A stretch of 64,000 nucleotides of DNA from Xiphophorus maculatus (taxonomy: Eukaryota > Chordata > Actinopteri > Cyprinodontiformes > Poeciliidae). The notes beneath the pieces were generated by a model. That model worked only from the letters and a program-made list of their open reading frames with translations. It had not been told where the DNA came from and did no database searches. The stretch covers positions 2,344,501 to 2,408,500 of the forward strand of contig NC_036447.1 in NCBI RefSeq assembly GCF_002775205.1, in the 5' to 3' direction. A program made the position numbers and the translations under genes. Of this stretch, positions 23,401 to 37,000 are shown piece by piece; the stretch's first letter is position 1; each line of letters starts with the position of its first letter.

Positions 23401-26400
23401 ACACCTTTGCCCTTTCATGTTTCTGAACTCCTGATTGCACATCATAAAAAATCAACTGGCATAAAAAATCTTCACATGTTTTAGCACAATGACGTTAAAT
23501 TTGTGACTTTTGAGCATTCTTATTATTTGTCTCCATATTTCAACAAATTTATGCATAATATTAAGAAAACATAAAAAGCATTTCAGCGTTTCCGTTACAA
23601 TTGTGTGCAAAACGTTGTTGATATTCCGCTAATCTTTCTAATGTTTCACAGTTGCACCGTTTCCATTAAGTAAAAATGCAAATAAATTCACACATGAATA
23701 AGTTTGTTTATGCCAAAAGTAATTTAAAAAAATGCTGTGACGTTTTCCTCCTACCACTTCCTGTCGTCTTCTTCTTTGTGGTTTTCGCCAGTAGTAACAT
23801 CCTGTTCTTGATCATGTGACTCGTATGATGTGAAAAAGTGTTTCCACTGTAGTTTTATGAAATATACTAATTTTGATGCAAATTGTCATGTTTGCATTAA
23901 GCAAATTTATTTTCGTAATTCCTGTTTGCGTAGTTTTATGGTGAATCGAAGCACAAATTTCTGCATCCATGGTGCAAAATGTAGCGTTGTAGCAGATCCT
24001 TCCCCCAGCACCTGTTAGATAACCTTCACTACTCCCAACAAACTCAATAATTATTTACATCCCTGCTGATATTTTTAGTCTTTTCACTTCCAGTCTGTTG
24101 TTTTTTATGCACATGTTCACACGCACATCTTGTTTTATATTTTTCCTTTTAAATTGCCTTACTTGCACATTTCTTTTAATCTGAGTTGTAACAGTTGTAA
24201 ATTTCCTCTTACTATATCATCTCTTGTTCTTATTTTTCAGTTTTTATGTTTTGTCTTTTTGCTGGAAAGCCCGAATTTCCCTTGCTTAAGGACATTTCTG
24301 TTTATTTAAGAGCAGAAAATGGAAGAGATGGAACGGAGGGAGAAATTTGTGAGGAGGCTTTTACTGGCTGCTGACAAAAAATGTCACAGTTGGCGATTTT
24401 AAAAAATACATTTTTTTGCCAGTTGACCTTCAGCCATAGGAGACGCTCTGTGTCAGCGGATTTCTGTTCGTTCACCAGAGAAATGTTCAGCTCTGAATCG
24501 CTGAGGCTGCTGGTGAGGAGAAAGAAGTTATTTGGTAATTTGTTGAAATGATGATGTTAACTTTTGACTTCCATCTCTGCAGCCAGACTTTGTTCTCCAG
24601 GCTTTCTGAGGAAGTCCTAATGCTGTTTAACCGATGGATTATAGATTGGTGAATATAAAGTTTTAAAGTTTGACTCGAGCTGTTGATGTTTGTGTCACAC
24701 CCAGAGTTTCCTGTTTGAGTGGCTGTGTGATAATAACTGCCAGTTAAAGCCTGCTTGGATGAAGTCAGAACCAGGATTATGATGGGATGTTTCACTGACA
24801 CTGACTGCTTTCATAATTTCATAAATATAATTTTCAGCCGTTGTTTAGATCTGGATTTACGGCGTCTGGCTTCTTGTGGTGCAGAATTATGATGCGTGCC
24901 TGACATAAAAGTCAGATAAAATGCAACATAATCATTCGGACTGCAGACGCTTTGAAAATGATCAGATATGATTTAGTTCCACATGTAGAAGAGACACAAA
25001 CCTCAACATGTGTGGGGTGAGAAGATCGGATTTGGATTCCTGTGAACACAGCTTTACGATGTTTACACACCTCATACTCTGGCAGCTCGGCTTGATTTTG
25101 GTCCAAAGTTGCAGCATTTGTTACATTTTCAGCTGCTATGATTCTCTTTCACAATTTGAGAGTCCTGTTCCCCTCCTCACCTGTGGGGGCGCTGCACAAA
25201 GAACCACTGAAGAAAATAACATAAAAACCTCTGAAGAAGACACTGAGCTCAACTTCCTTCTTTACAAAATGTAAACAAAAATGAAGTGGCATCAAATTTT
25301 AGCGATTGTGAGATTTCTTTCTTGTGTTGGTAAAATATTTCTCCGGCTAGCGCCTTTGTTTATGTTGTATTTACCCAGAATGCCCTGAGCTACAATCCAC
25401 TACCTGCTTTTGGCGCAGTCTGTCTGACGTTCACATATGCATTCAAACCGAACCAGAGTTCACTTCAACTGAACTGAAATATACTGTAGGTCCGTAGGCG
25501 AACCAGAGTTCAATTAGCATTTACACCTCCACAACAAACCGGATTTTCTAGTCAAACAGACTGGAGTTGGAATAACGTGAACTGGAGTTGGACTGAAGCA
25601 GATTGGAGTTGGATTGAAGTGGACTGGAGTTGGATTGAAGCGGACTGGAGTTGGATCAAAGCGGACTGAACGGGGCTGGTGTGATTGATGCAGCTTTAGT
25701 TCTTGGTTCTCCTGCCTTGTGACTGTATCGCTCTCCATCCTGCAGCCACATTCTGCACGCTGCATCCTGCTCTGATCGTTTTTATAACTGAATTGGGTCA
25801 TTAAATTGGAAAGAGAAGAAGAAAAAAATGACCAAGAGCAAATAACTTTCATTATGGGGCTATAATGGCTGTTCTCAATCACATCGCTGACAGGAGCTAA
25901 GTTGGTTTCTCCTGATGACAGATTTATGCTTCGCTCCAGTCTTCAGTCTGTCTCTGCTTGTGTGAGTTAGCAGGCTGTTATTAGGCTCCAGTCGAGCTGC
26001 TCTGCCCTCGCTGTGACGGTACGAAGCCTGTGGCTCCAAGTGGGAGCAGATTCCTTCAGGACGTCTCCAAGCAGCCGACCACAACTCAGCTGTGACACTG
26101 CAAAAAAAGTATTTATGTTCTAGTTTCTAATGCAAATATCTTGGTTCACTTGAAATACAAGAAGATTAACTCAATGTAATTGATTAGTTTTTTGTTTTAA
26201 ATATCTGAAATACAGCTAAACTGGTGTTGTGACCTTTCCTGTTCTATTTACAGTTTCCTCTCCACACCATTGTTTTTTATTTGTAAGCAGTTATGAGGCA
26301 CAGCGGTGAAACGTTAAACTGCTGCTGCGCCATAATAATCTCAAAACAACAATATTATTGTTTATTGCAATAATTTCTGGGACAATTTATCGTCGAGCTA

Positions 26401-29044
26401 AATTTGTTTTCCTGACAGTAGGTCTCTGCCTACAACCCCCAGAATGCTGTGCAGTTCTGGATCAGAGTTCAGTGAAATTATTCAATATTCTATCAGACGT
26501 ATTGTCTGCATATATTGTTATTGATTTTGTTGAATCAATCAGGAATTATTGACTTAAAACAAGCCCTTATTTCTTTCTGAAATAGGATTAAGTTAGTTTA
26601 GTCTTATTTAAGTGTATTAAGATATTTTCACTAGAAACTATCAAAGATTCTTGGTGAGATTTTGTGTTTTTGCAGTGCACTGTGGTAGGAAGTCGTGTCC
26701 TGCCTGTGGAGGGAGATTATCTCTGTGCTCCCCCTCTCTCCTCTTTTCCTGGTGGTGTTGCATACAGATGACTGGCTGTTGGGGTAAACATGCCATCAGC
26801 GGAGTGCTGCGTTAAGCAGCAGCTGGGAGAAATCATTTTATAATGAGGGGCAGATGTTGCTCCGCCATGTTTGTGGAAGTCCGTCACCTCACGTTCGGCT
26901 GTTTGCATGTTTCTGATGACTGGGCTCTGCAGTCAGGAAGCCGGAGTGTGTTTGAATTTGGAGTGTCATGCAGTGCAGGGGTGTGTGTCTCTGTTGTGTG
27001 TGGAAAGAAACACAGAAAGTGGCTCCGCCCACCGAGCGCCTCGCAGGTGGAGGAATGTAAAGCAGCAGCTGAGCAATTAATATTTAAAAATAAAGAGCAT
27101 CTCACCAAACAGGCTTAATATGACGTATCTGTAACAGTTTTTAGTTAAGATGAACAATATAGAGGCATCATTTTTAACACATTGGAAAATTTGGACTGAC
27201 ATCAATATCTGATATGAATATTGTAGGACTGCAGCTACTCAATTATGCTATCATTTAATCAGTTAATCGGATAAAAGATAGCAAGGTAGATAGATAGGTA
27301 AATAAATAAGCAATTAGCTAGTTAGTTATCTGACTAGTTATGTATCTAACTAGATAGGTAGCTATATAACTAGCTTGCTATCTACCAAGCTAGCAAGATA
27401 ACTAGCACATCTAATTAACTAGTCAAATAACTAACTAGCTTTCTAGCCAGTTTAAAAGCTTGTTAGAAAGCTATGTAGCTTATCTAGCTTCATAGATAAG
27501 CTACATCCTTATCTAGATAGACAAGCAAATATATTTGCTTGTCTATATTGAAAAATGCAAGTAAAAAACTCTGTGCATTACTCTCTATGTGTTTCACTGG
27601 CTGTCTAGTACATGGTCTGCTACCTAAATCAATGTTATCTGTCATTCTGGTACCCATTATTAGAGACAAAGCGGGTAAGATTAGCTCCTTGGAGAATTAT
27701 CGACCCATAGCTTTAGCTAGTAGTTTGTCGAAAGTTTTTGAAAGAGTCCTTCTAAATAAGCTGGAAGAGTTTCTTTTGACCTCTGATAATCAATTCGGTT
27801 TTAAACCCAAACATGGTACAGACATGTGTATTTTTGTGCTACAGGAGATTTTAGATTTGTAGAATTTGCGCAACACCACAGTATTTATGTGTTTTATTGA
27901 TGCTTCTAAAGCATTTGATCGCGTGAATCATCAAAAATTGTTCTGCAAGTTAGAAAGCAGAGGTGTACCCAAATATCTAATTAGAATAATGGTCTATTGG
28001 TATGGTCATCAACTACTGTATGTCAAATGGGGTAACTCATTGTCTGACTCGTTTAATGTTGGTAACGGAGTAAGGCAGGGAAGTATATTGTCCCCTTACC
28101 TTTTTAACATCTATATGGATGAACTATCAAAGCGCCTGAATTGTTGTAAAACAGGCTGTGTAGTTGGTGACCGCACAATCAGTCACATAATGTATGTGGA
28201 TGATTTGGTAATCTTATGCCCATATAGTGCTGGCCTTCAACAATTACTAAGGGTCTGCTCCCAATATGGATGTGATTTTGATGTCAAATATAACGCTAAG
28301 AAAAGCAATGTCATGATTGTTAGAAGTAGAGCAGATAAGCATCTGATAACCCCTGACTTCTCTTTATCTGGCATTGTCCTCAATATATGCAATGAAATTA
28401 AATATCTGGGACATTACATAACTGATGACCTATCTGATGATCGTGACATTTGTAGGCAGTATTGCATGATGTATGCACAGGCTAATATTTTGATTAGAAA
28501 GTTTGGTATGTGTTCATCCTCTGTGAAGGTAGCTCTTTTTAAAGTTTTTTGTACTTCATTTTACACAGCCCATCTATGGCAAAGATATAAAAAAAGTAGC
28601 CTGCACAAACTTTATGTGGCATACAATGATGGCCTGAGGCTCCTACTCAAAGTGCCTAGATGGAGCAGTGCCAGCCACATGTTTGCACATAACGCTGTTC
28701 CCACATGTGCAGCTGCGCTCAGGAATCTCATGTATAAATGTATGTGTAGATTACCCGTGTCATACAATAATATAATAGCAATTTTAGTAAACCCTGTTTT
28801 TAGTACAGCGAGATTTTTCTCAAGATTGTGGAAACATTGGCGTCATCATTTATTTGTGGCTCAGTGACTGTCATGTTTCTTTTTGTTTTTTTTTCTTTTC
28901 TTTTTGTTTTACTATGGACCTCTTTTGTGTCTGAAATAAAGATTAATTGATTGATTGATATAGTTAGATATCATGCTAGTTATCTAGATAGCTAGCTAAG
29001 TAAATAGATAACTGTCTAGCTAGTTATCTAACAATGTGGATATA

Positions 29045-29112
<68 letters not shown>

Positions 29113-30951
29113 CCATTTACTTCAAGTGCAGCAGAGCCATCTTGTTTCCAAACTTAATGACAAATGTTTCAGATAATTTGGGATTCCTCCATAGAACAAG
29201 ACATTTTCTTCTTTCATAAATCAGCCCACACACAGACCAATCTTTAGCTGTTCACACTTTTGCCTCAGCAGATTTATTAACCTGAAGAAATGGATTTCCC
29301 CAGCTTGTGTTTTCATTTCCATATCTGACCCTAGCTGGCCTCCGTAGTTATTGGCCCAGCAAATGGGACCAAACAAATCACCAGGGCTGGAACACCAGTA
29401 AGCTTTAGCATTCGGAAATCCAATTCCTCTTAAAGGAGCGATACCACTAACATTTTTAAACGTCCTGCTCCATAAGGTCTTCTGTTGTTGCTACATTTCG
29501 GTGGCAACCCAGAAGAACCTGTGATTAGAGCGCAGTGCGTCGGAACCGCCGGTAATGGTAGAAAACCAGAAGCATAGTCGTGGAAGTGTGCTGCTATTCA
29601 TCACCCGGCTCTCAGGATTATCCGTCACAACAGCCACCGTCTGTAGATTTACAATGGGCACACAGCATATGCACAGAGCCTGGAGGCAGAATTGACTGAA
29701 TTGACTCTGAATTGTGATAAATCACAAACACAAAGTGCTTCACATTAAAGAAGTCAAAGAGCCTCACAGACCTTTGATGATTAGTTTCAGATCTGCCGTT
29801 TTCTTGTTAACAGGAAACCAGGAATCTCAGACAGAAATGTTTCCTAGTGTTTCTACAACCTTTGATTGCATGAAATCTGCACACTGGGGTGGGAGGATAA
29901 GGGTTTGTTATTCTGGGAGACAAATTGTAATGTCTAATATCTCTTGTCTGCATTAATGGACAGCAGGGTCATTTATTTCTACAGCACTCTCTTTCTCTGT
30001 CCTTTCTCACTGCACTGACTCAAACAATCCAAAGCCTTTCAGCAACCTGTTCCCCTCCTCGTCTGTGGGGGCGCTGCACCAAGAGCCACTGAAGGAAACA
30101 ACAAAAAAAACAATGAATAAGAAACAGAGCACAACTTCCTTCTTCACCAAATGTAAACAAAGATGGAGTAGCATCAAATTTGACCAGTTGTAGGATTTAA
30201 CTTTTATCTTTGGTAAAAGATTATGAGCCATTTCTCTCGCTAGTACTAAGCTAGCATGTTTGCTTTGGTTGTATTTACCCAGAATGCCTTGCGCTATACT
30301 CTACTTCCTGCTTTTACAGCGGTCTGCGGTCTGCTCGGTGTTCACATATGCATTCAAATCACACCAGAGTTCATTTCAACCGAACCCAGACCGAAGTTTG
30401 TAGGCGGACCAGTTTGCTTCTTTGGTCCGCATTTAGGAAATCGACATATGAAATTAACAACAACCATATTTATCATTTTTAATCTGTTATTCAAGTTATT
30501 CAGCTATCAGATTGGAGCAAAGTGCTTTTATTGTTTCAGGTAACCCTGACTGTGGATGCTAGCATTAGCACTGTGGGCACCTGTGCTATTGTGATTTCAG
30601 GCTAGAGTAGCTTTGCTAACAGGCTAACTCCTTTAGCATAACTTGAACACATCTGACTTTTCCAGCGTCACGGATCACTTTTTGAAGCAGAAATTAACGT
30701 CCTGTGGGCCAAGAGCAGCAGCTTCGTCATCCAAAGCGGTTAGCACACCTGTGCATCATATTTACAGTCGCACTAGAAACGCAGAAATAGAAAGGTTCCT
30801 GTTCAAGATCTTTGTGTGTAAAAAAAGAAAAAAGATTGATTAATTGTGTTTCAAATTTACATAATTAATTAATCAAAATTTTAAAAACATAAATTTTAAC
30901 TCCTGACTGCTGTTTTCTGGTTCCAGCAACAGATGTTCTTAAACCAAAGCT

Positions 30952-31029
<78 letters not shown>

Positions 31030-34000
31030 TCGTCCGTCTCCTCACCAGCAGAGTGGAAAGGGCAGCATACCCTGCCTCTGCTCAGTCCCTTTGCTTCACA
31101 GACGGCTCCGTTGGTCGACTTTAACGATGTATCGATTGAGCAGAGAGAGAGCCAGGCTATCAGGTGAAGAACAAGATGCAGAGGAACTATATTAGTGTTG
31201 AATTCATGTAGATTTTAAAATAATTTAAGGCGCAATATCATGATTATTATCAAAAAATGATGGCAGTTTAACAGTGTTTAAGTATTGTGCTAGTTTGCTG
31301 ACATAAATTCATGCGTTTTGGGTAGATCCAGATGTTTGAGTCGGGTCAAACGGAGAGCAGAAGTGGATGGATCTGAACTGACAGGGCAACGCTGAGTGAA
31401 TACCAAGCGCAGGATGAAGAGGCTACAATCTCTGTCTGCCTGCTCCTTATCGATGCTCTGATCATTATCAGCGGCGTAGGAAACTCCTGAGGGTCCGCTC
31501 TCACTGAGCCACAGCCTGGCATCCATCAGAACCCACAGAGGACCTGAAATTAATTAACAGGAAGGCGATGAGTCAGTCAGATAGACTGCACCAACACCTG
31601 GTCCGATTCCTGCAGCAGGAGAACCAGAATCCGGAGCTGAATATCAGAGTTTCCAGGACGGAAAAGCTGAGGGAAAACTGGCAGAAGCAGCTTGTTGGCG
31701 CTGACCTTCTGTTTACTCTTCATCGGTTTAGCAAAGGACGACTGTTTGGTTACACCGAGAACAAACTCCTGCCTTCATTCAAGGGGCAGCGTCACTAATC
31801 TACTTTAATGAGCTTTACATCATGCTATAGAAAACACTCCTGGAGAGTTGCCTTGTTCTCCTTTAATCTCCATGGCAACCACTCAGCCGAGCAAAACTCC
31901 CGGGTGGACTTGGCCCCGCCTTCGACTCGCAGCTCCTCCCCACTCAGCTCCTTCAGACTAGCCAGCAGCGATTAGCCAACACCTGGTGGAACTGCACATC
32001 TCAGAGCAACGCTGGTAAAAATGTGTTAAAGGGTTAATAGAGGAGCCATGTTGGGATGACTTCCTGAAGGCGGAGTTTCAGAAAGAGCAGGAGCTTTAAA
32101 GAGACAGAGACCCAATTTAATTGTGTTAAATTAGGAAGTAAAGTTTCTTTTAAGATGATACATATAATATTTTTATAACAACTGAAGGTAACATAGTTAC
32201 TTGATTGTGCTATAAAATTAAACCATGTGCCTGGAAAACATCCAATACTGTCCCTTTAACATTCCCATTTCTTTCTGTTTAGGCTCATCCCAGACATCCG
32301 TCACTGAGAAACTGTCCGGCTTTCTTCTCCAGTACTCCCTCTAGTGGTAAATATCTCTCACTGCATTCACATGATTACTATTACAGTGGCTTGCTAGCTG
32401 CCATGATGCAACCACAAACTGCAGAGTGTTTTATTGGGATCTGCATGAAGCAGCTAAAGACATCGTTATACCGACAGGCTTTAACTAGGCTGCTACTTTT
32501 CATCTCAGTTTTTATATTCATGGATGAAGAGCAGAGAGAGAAGAAGGAAGTTCAAACATCTCTTCCATCCATCATGATGGGCAAGGATCATGCAGTTTCA
32601 CACCGCTTTGTCTTAATATTTAACATAAATTAACAGAAAAATACACTGAAGGCGAAACATGAGACGGTTCGCTGCAGTTTGTGGATTTCTATTTTTTCCT
32701 TTTCTAGCTCCTGATGTGAATTTAAGCATAATTTCCTCTCTCTCTGCTGCAGACGTGTCTCTGAAGCACAAACATGGCCGCCTGGTTCTGGAGGTGCCGT
32801 TGCCGTCCAGGAAGGAGAAGTGTCTGTTCTTCCTGCGGCCCATGCTGATGACAGTGGGAGACCTGATCGGCGATCTGCAGAGAGAGGACTCCGGAGCCGC
32901 GGCCTCCCTTCTCTCTGCAGGTGAGACGAGGTCCGAGGCCCGCCCGGCGTCGGCCCGGACCGTCACACCAGGTTTAGAGCAGTAGCAGCACAGACCAGTT
33001 GGACAGGAAGAGTTTTGGATTTAAGGAGAAATTCCTCGGATGTCAGAAGAACAGGAAGTTTAACGTTCTGGATGTTTCAGCGCTTCACCCTACAAAACAA
33101 CACAAAATCTTACCAAGTATTTTTAGTCTAGTTTTTGGCAGGGCAATAAATCAACATTTATTGACGTATTATCCTTCACAAAAAATAATTTCACTGAACT
33201 GTGATCCAGAATCGCACAGCATTCTGGGAGATGTAGGCAGAGGAAAAGCTGTTGCCGCTCAACCTCTCACTGCTAGCTAAGCTACGTTGGTGGAATCAAC
33301 TAACTCACTCACTCTTTGGTTACCTAGCAACTCACTCACTCTTCGGTTGCCTAGCAACAACCTGCTGGGTAACAGGAGCACCAGCAGTTTTACGTTTCAT
33401 TAATGTTAAACTGCTTAAAAATACAAACCAATGTTGATAAAACTGTGGATAAAACAGGAAATATCAGCATCAATTTGGCTGTATTTCAGACATTATCAAC
33501 AAAAACTAATCAATAATTATTGATATTCATTGATATGAAGTGTTTATGTCCTGATATGTTCTTCAGCCATAATGTCCAAACCCTGGTGCAAATATCTTAG
33601 TTCACTTGAAAGACAAACCTAATTTAACTCTTAAGCAACATATTGACTAGTTCAATGTCAATAAATCCTTTAATATTTATCAAAACTACAAGTTTATTTC
33701 ATTTATAGCAAGATATTTTCCCATGCTACTAACGAACCTACCAGTGGAATAAAACCTTTTTATTAATATTAAGGAATTATTAAGTTAAAACAAGCTCATG
33801 TGTTTTGCTGAAAAGCTTCGTTTCAGTTCTTCACTTAGATAAAACTAACTTACTAGTAACTTTCAGCTCAATGTAGAAGTTTGTTAGTAATTATTTTAGT
33901 TTTGATTAAAGTTATTAGATCCACTGGCAGATAAATTCACTTAAAGCAGTCGACCAGTGGAACTAGTACTTTTTGATCATTATTAAGGAATTATTTATTT

Positions 34001-37000
34001 AAAACTTCATTTTTCTGAAAAGTTACTTTTAAGTAAGTTATCTAAAGATAAACAAAACTAGACTAAAAATACTTGGTAAGATTTTGTGTTTTTTCAGTGT
34101 TTAATCTGCTGTTACTGATTGAAGTAACAATATGTTGTCGCTCAGCAGCCAGTTAACAAAGTTAATCTTTTTTTCTTGCGTTTAATTTAATTTCAGCGGC
34201 TCGGTTTTTGTGTTTTAAACGTTTAAATCTGAGTCGTTGCTCTTCCAGACGGGCAACGCGTTGCCAACACGACGCTGTTGGACGCCCTGCTGGAGACGGA
34301 CTTCCAGCTCGTCATCAACAATCACGTTTACAACGTCAGCGCACCTGAGAAAGGTAACAACACTTCCTCTATGGCAGGCAGACTTAACATATAATCTGCT
34401 TAATCTGACAAAAAGATCATTTTGACTCGACACAACTACATTTTGACCACCGTGAATGGTAAATTAAGATATCCGCACCTACATTCTAATAATTGAAGAT
34501 ATTTTACATTTTATGGTTCAAGATTCCTGTCAAGAAATCTCAATAGAAGTCACTGGATTCATCATTTAGAGTAATAATTACAATTACATAATTACAATTT
34601 AAGATATCTTCAGCGCAATTATGTCTCATCGACATTACAATTTTATATATCTGAATTAAAACTGAGCTGTCCAAATATTTGCCTGCAAAATTTTGGAGAA
34701 CAAGAGCAAAAGAACAATAAAGACAAGTGTACAAAGCTGAAAATGGAGCATTGTGAAAATATTTTAAAATTTTCTTTTAATTTTTAATTTTTTTATTTGA
34801 AAGTTACATAAATCTGTGACATTTTGACAAGACAGAATACTAATTCAGGATTTTATTAATGTCTTTCTGATTAGTCATAATGTTAATACAAGAACTCTTA
34901 AATAGAAAAACTTTCTAATTAAGGATATCTCTAATAATTGTGGAGATATCTGGAACTAACTTCCAGATAAGTTCAAAACTAGATATTTAGTTTTGCCCAG
35001 TAATTATTTGCTTTCAAGGCAAACAAAGTCTCTAAATAAAAAATATATTTAATTAGAATTATGACAACAGTTGGAACAAAAAATTAGATATCTAAAATTT
35101 ACTTTAGGACTAGTCATAATTTAATTGTTGATATTTTAAATATTTGTTTCAGACAAAGTGAATTTAAACCTTTGTGCAACTTAATGGTAAATAGACATAA
35201 TTTATCCAAGTCAGATTAGAGATTTATTAACTAATACGTCTAGTCATGAGCCAATATCAGATATCTGGTCAAACTGATTTTATGTTAAAACAGCCTGCCA
35301 TACGTGTGTGACTCCATGTTGTAAATCGTTCCTTGTGGTTGCAGTGATCACCTCCAGTGAGCATGCCAGAGACATGGAGGACTTGAAGCACGTGGTGCAT
35401 CTCCTGCACGCAGCGCTGCACCTGCCTGAACACCACCTGCTGCAGGAGCGCCATCTGCTGGAGAGGATGGACAACATCAAGCAGGAGCTGTCGCCTCTGG
35501 AGCAGGTGACACCTGAGCGCTGGGTGGGCTGGTCAGACGGGGCTCCAGGTGTCTACGAAAAGCATCAGCCTCACTCTGAAAACAGTCACTAAAACTCTGC
35601 TGGGCATAAAAAGAAGAAATACACTTTCATCTCTTCTGATATCTGAGTTTTAGTATCGGCAGACATCGATCCGATGCAGAGAAACATCGCTAACTTGACT
35701 TAAAATGTTTCTGTTTTTAAAACGCAGACATAGATATACTGAATTACAAATGTATTTAATAACTCTGCACAAATACAGCACACTTAATACACAAATAGCT
35801 TCACAAACTTGGTCAAACGTATAAAAACAACTTTAATTTGTTCCGTCAGTCAGCATAATTATAACTGCCTATTTAGAATAAATAATAAAGAAACTGAAAC
35901 TGACAATAACAACAGGTTGACCAACATGTAAAAATAAACCTTCTTAATGATTGATTAGTTTGTAAATATCTGAAATTTTGCCAGACTGGTGTTGAAACCT
36001 TTCCTGTTTTATCCAGTTTTCTCTCCGCGGCAGAAAAACCTTAAACTGCTGCTGCGCCCAGCAGGTTGTTGCTAGGTAACCGAGGTTTGGGGGGAACTTG
36101 AAACTGCTTCTTTCCCAGCAGGTTGTTGCTAGGTAACCAAAGACTGAGAAAACAGGTAATCTCATAACTAGTAACATTTTAATTATGGATTGGGAGCATT
36201 ATCACGATACCCGATTTAGAATTTTTTTCAATATTGGAACTGATGCAGATATTATCGGATCGGTTCATTTCTCATAAAAACAGATTAAAATATTCCTAAT
36301 TTAACTTCCATAACAGCACAGGCCGGGTTTGTGAGCAGCCTGGAGATAATTCATTTTAATTTTCCGTGTCTTGTTGCGTTGTTTCTTCCAGACGAAGACC
36401 GAACTGAGCCGGACGGCGGAGTTTCGCACCTCCAGGACTCTCTGGACCGGCATGGCGCTGCTGTCTGTGCAGGGCGGCGCCCTGGGCTGGCTCACCTGGT
36501 GGGTGTATTCATGGGACGTCATGGAGCCCGTCACGTACTTCATCACCTACGCCACCAGCATGGGCGCCTTCGCCTACTACATCCTCACCAAGCAGGCAAG
36601 ACTCACAGATTTGACACTTCAGGAGTTTAATGTTTGTGTCTGGAAATAAAATGGATTTCCTTCAAGCTTAGCTTGTGAAGCTCAGCAGGAAAACTAATAA
36701 TAATTTCTGTTATGTTGCCCAACAATTAGTTTTAATCAGAGGTGGGTAAACCTCTGCTAACTTTTCATTTAGCGCTTTAGTTGCTAACTTGCTCATGTTT
36801 AGCGTACTTTGCTTCCCCCTAAATTAATTTGTCCAGATATGTTATAAACTGCTAATTTATTTGGTTGTTTATAAAGCTAGCTAGTAGTAGCTAGCTGTAC
36901 ATAGTCATGGTCTTATTTTTAAGGGGGGATTCTTTACCCAGAATGCATCACTGTAGATCGTAGTCCTGCAATAAACAGTTGAGTAAAAGCTGCACATGTT

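Larger units (their letters stand above)
20599..32282 (+). other. mcub: Intron 1 of mcub, repeat-rich
   Basis: This 11.7 kb intron separates the leader exon from the rest of the gene. It contains a LINE tail at 21,494, a palindrome cluster at 23,293, foldback-family halves at 25,110 and 30,030, a hAT-like MITE at 26,096, a 5'-truncated LINE at 27,546-28,955, TA and CA microsatellites and a family A MITE at 31,800. No separate gene was found in it. Confidence 0.75.

Noticed and set aside
25514-25882. 122-codon minus-strand frame with F-N-P-T-P-V periodicity
   Set aside because: The periodicity is the translation of a 21-base DNA tandem repeat inside a transposon relative in mcub intron 1.
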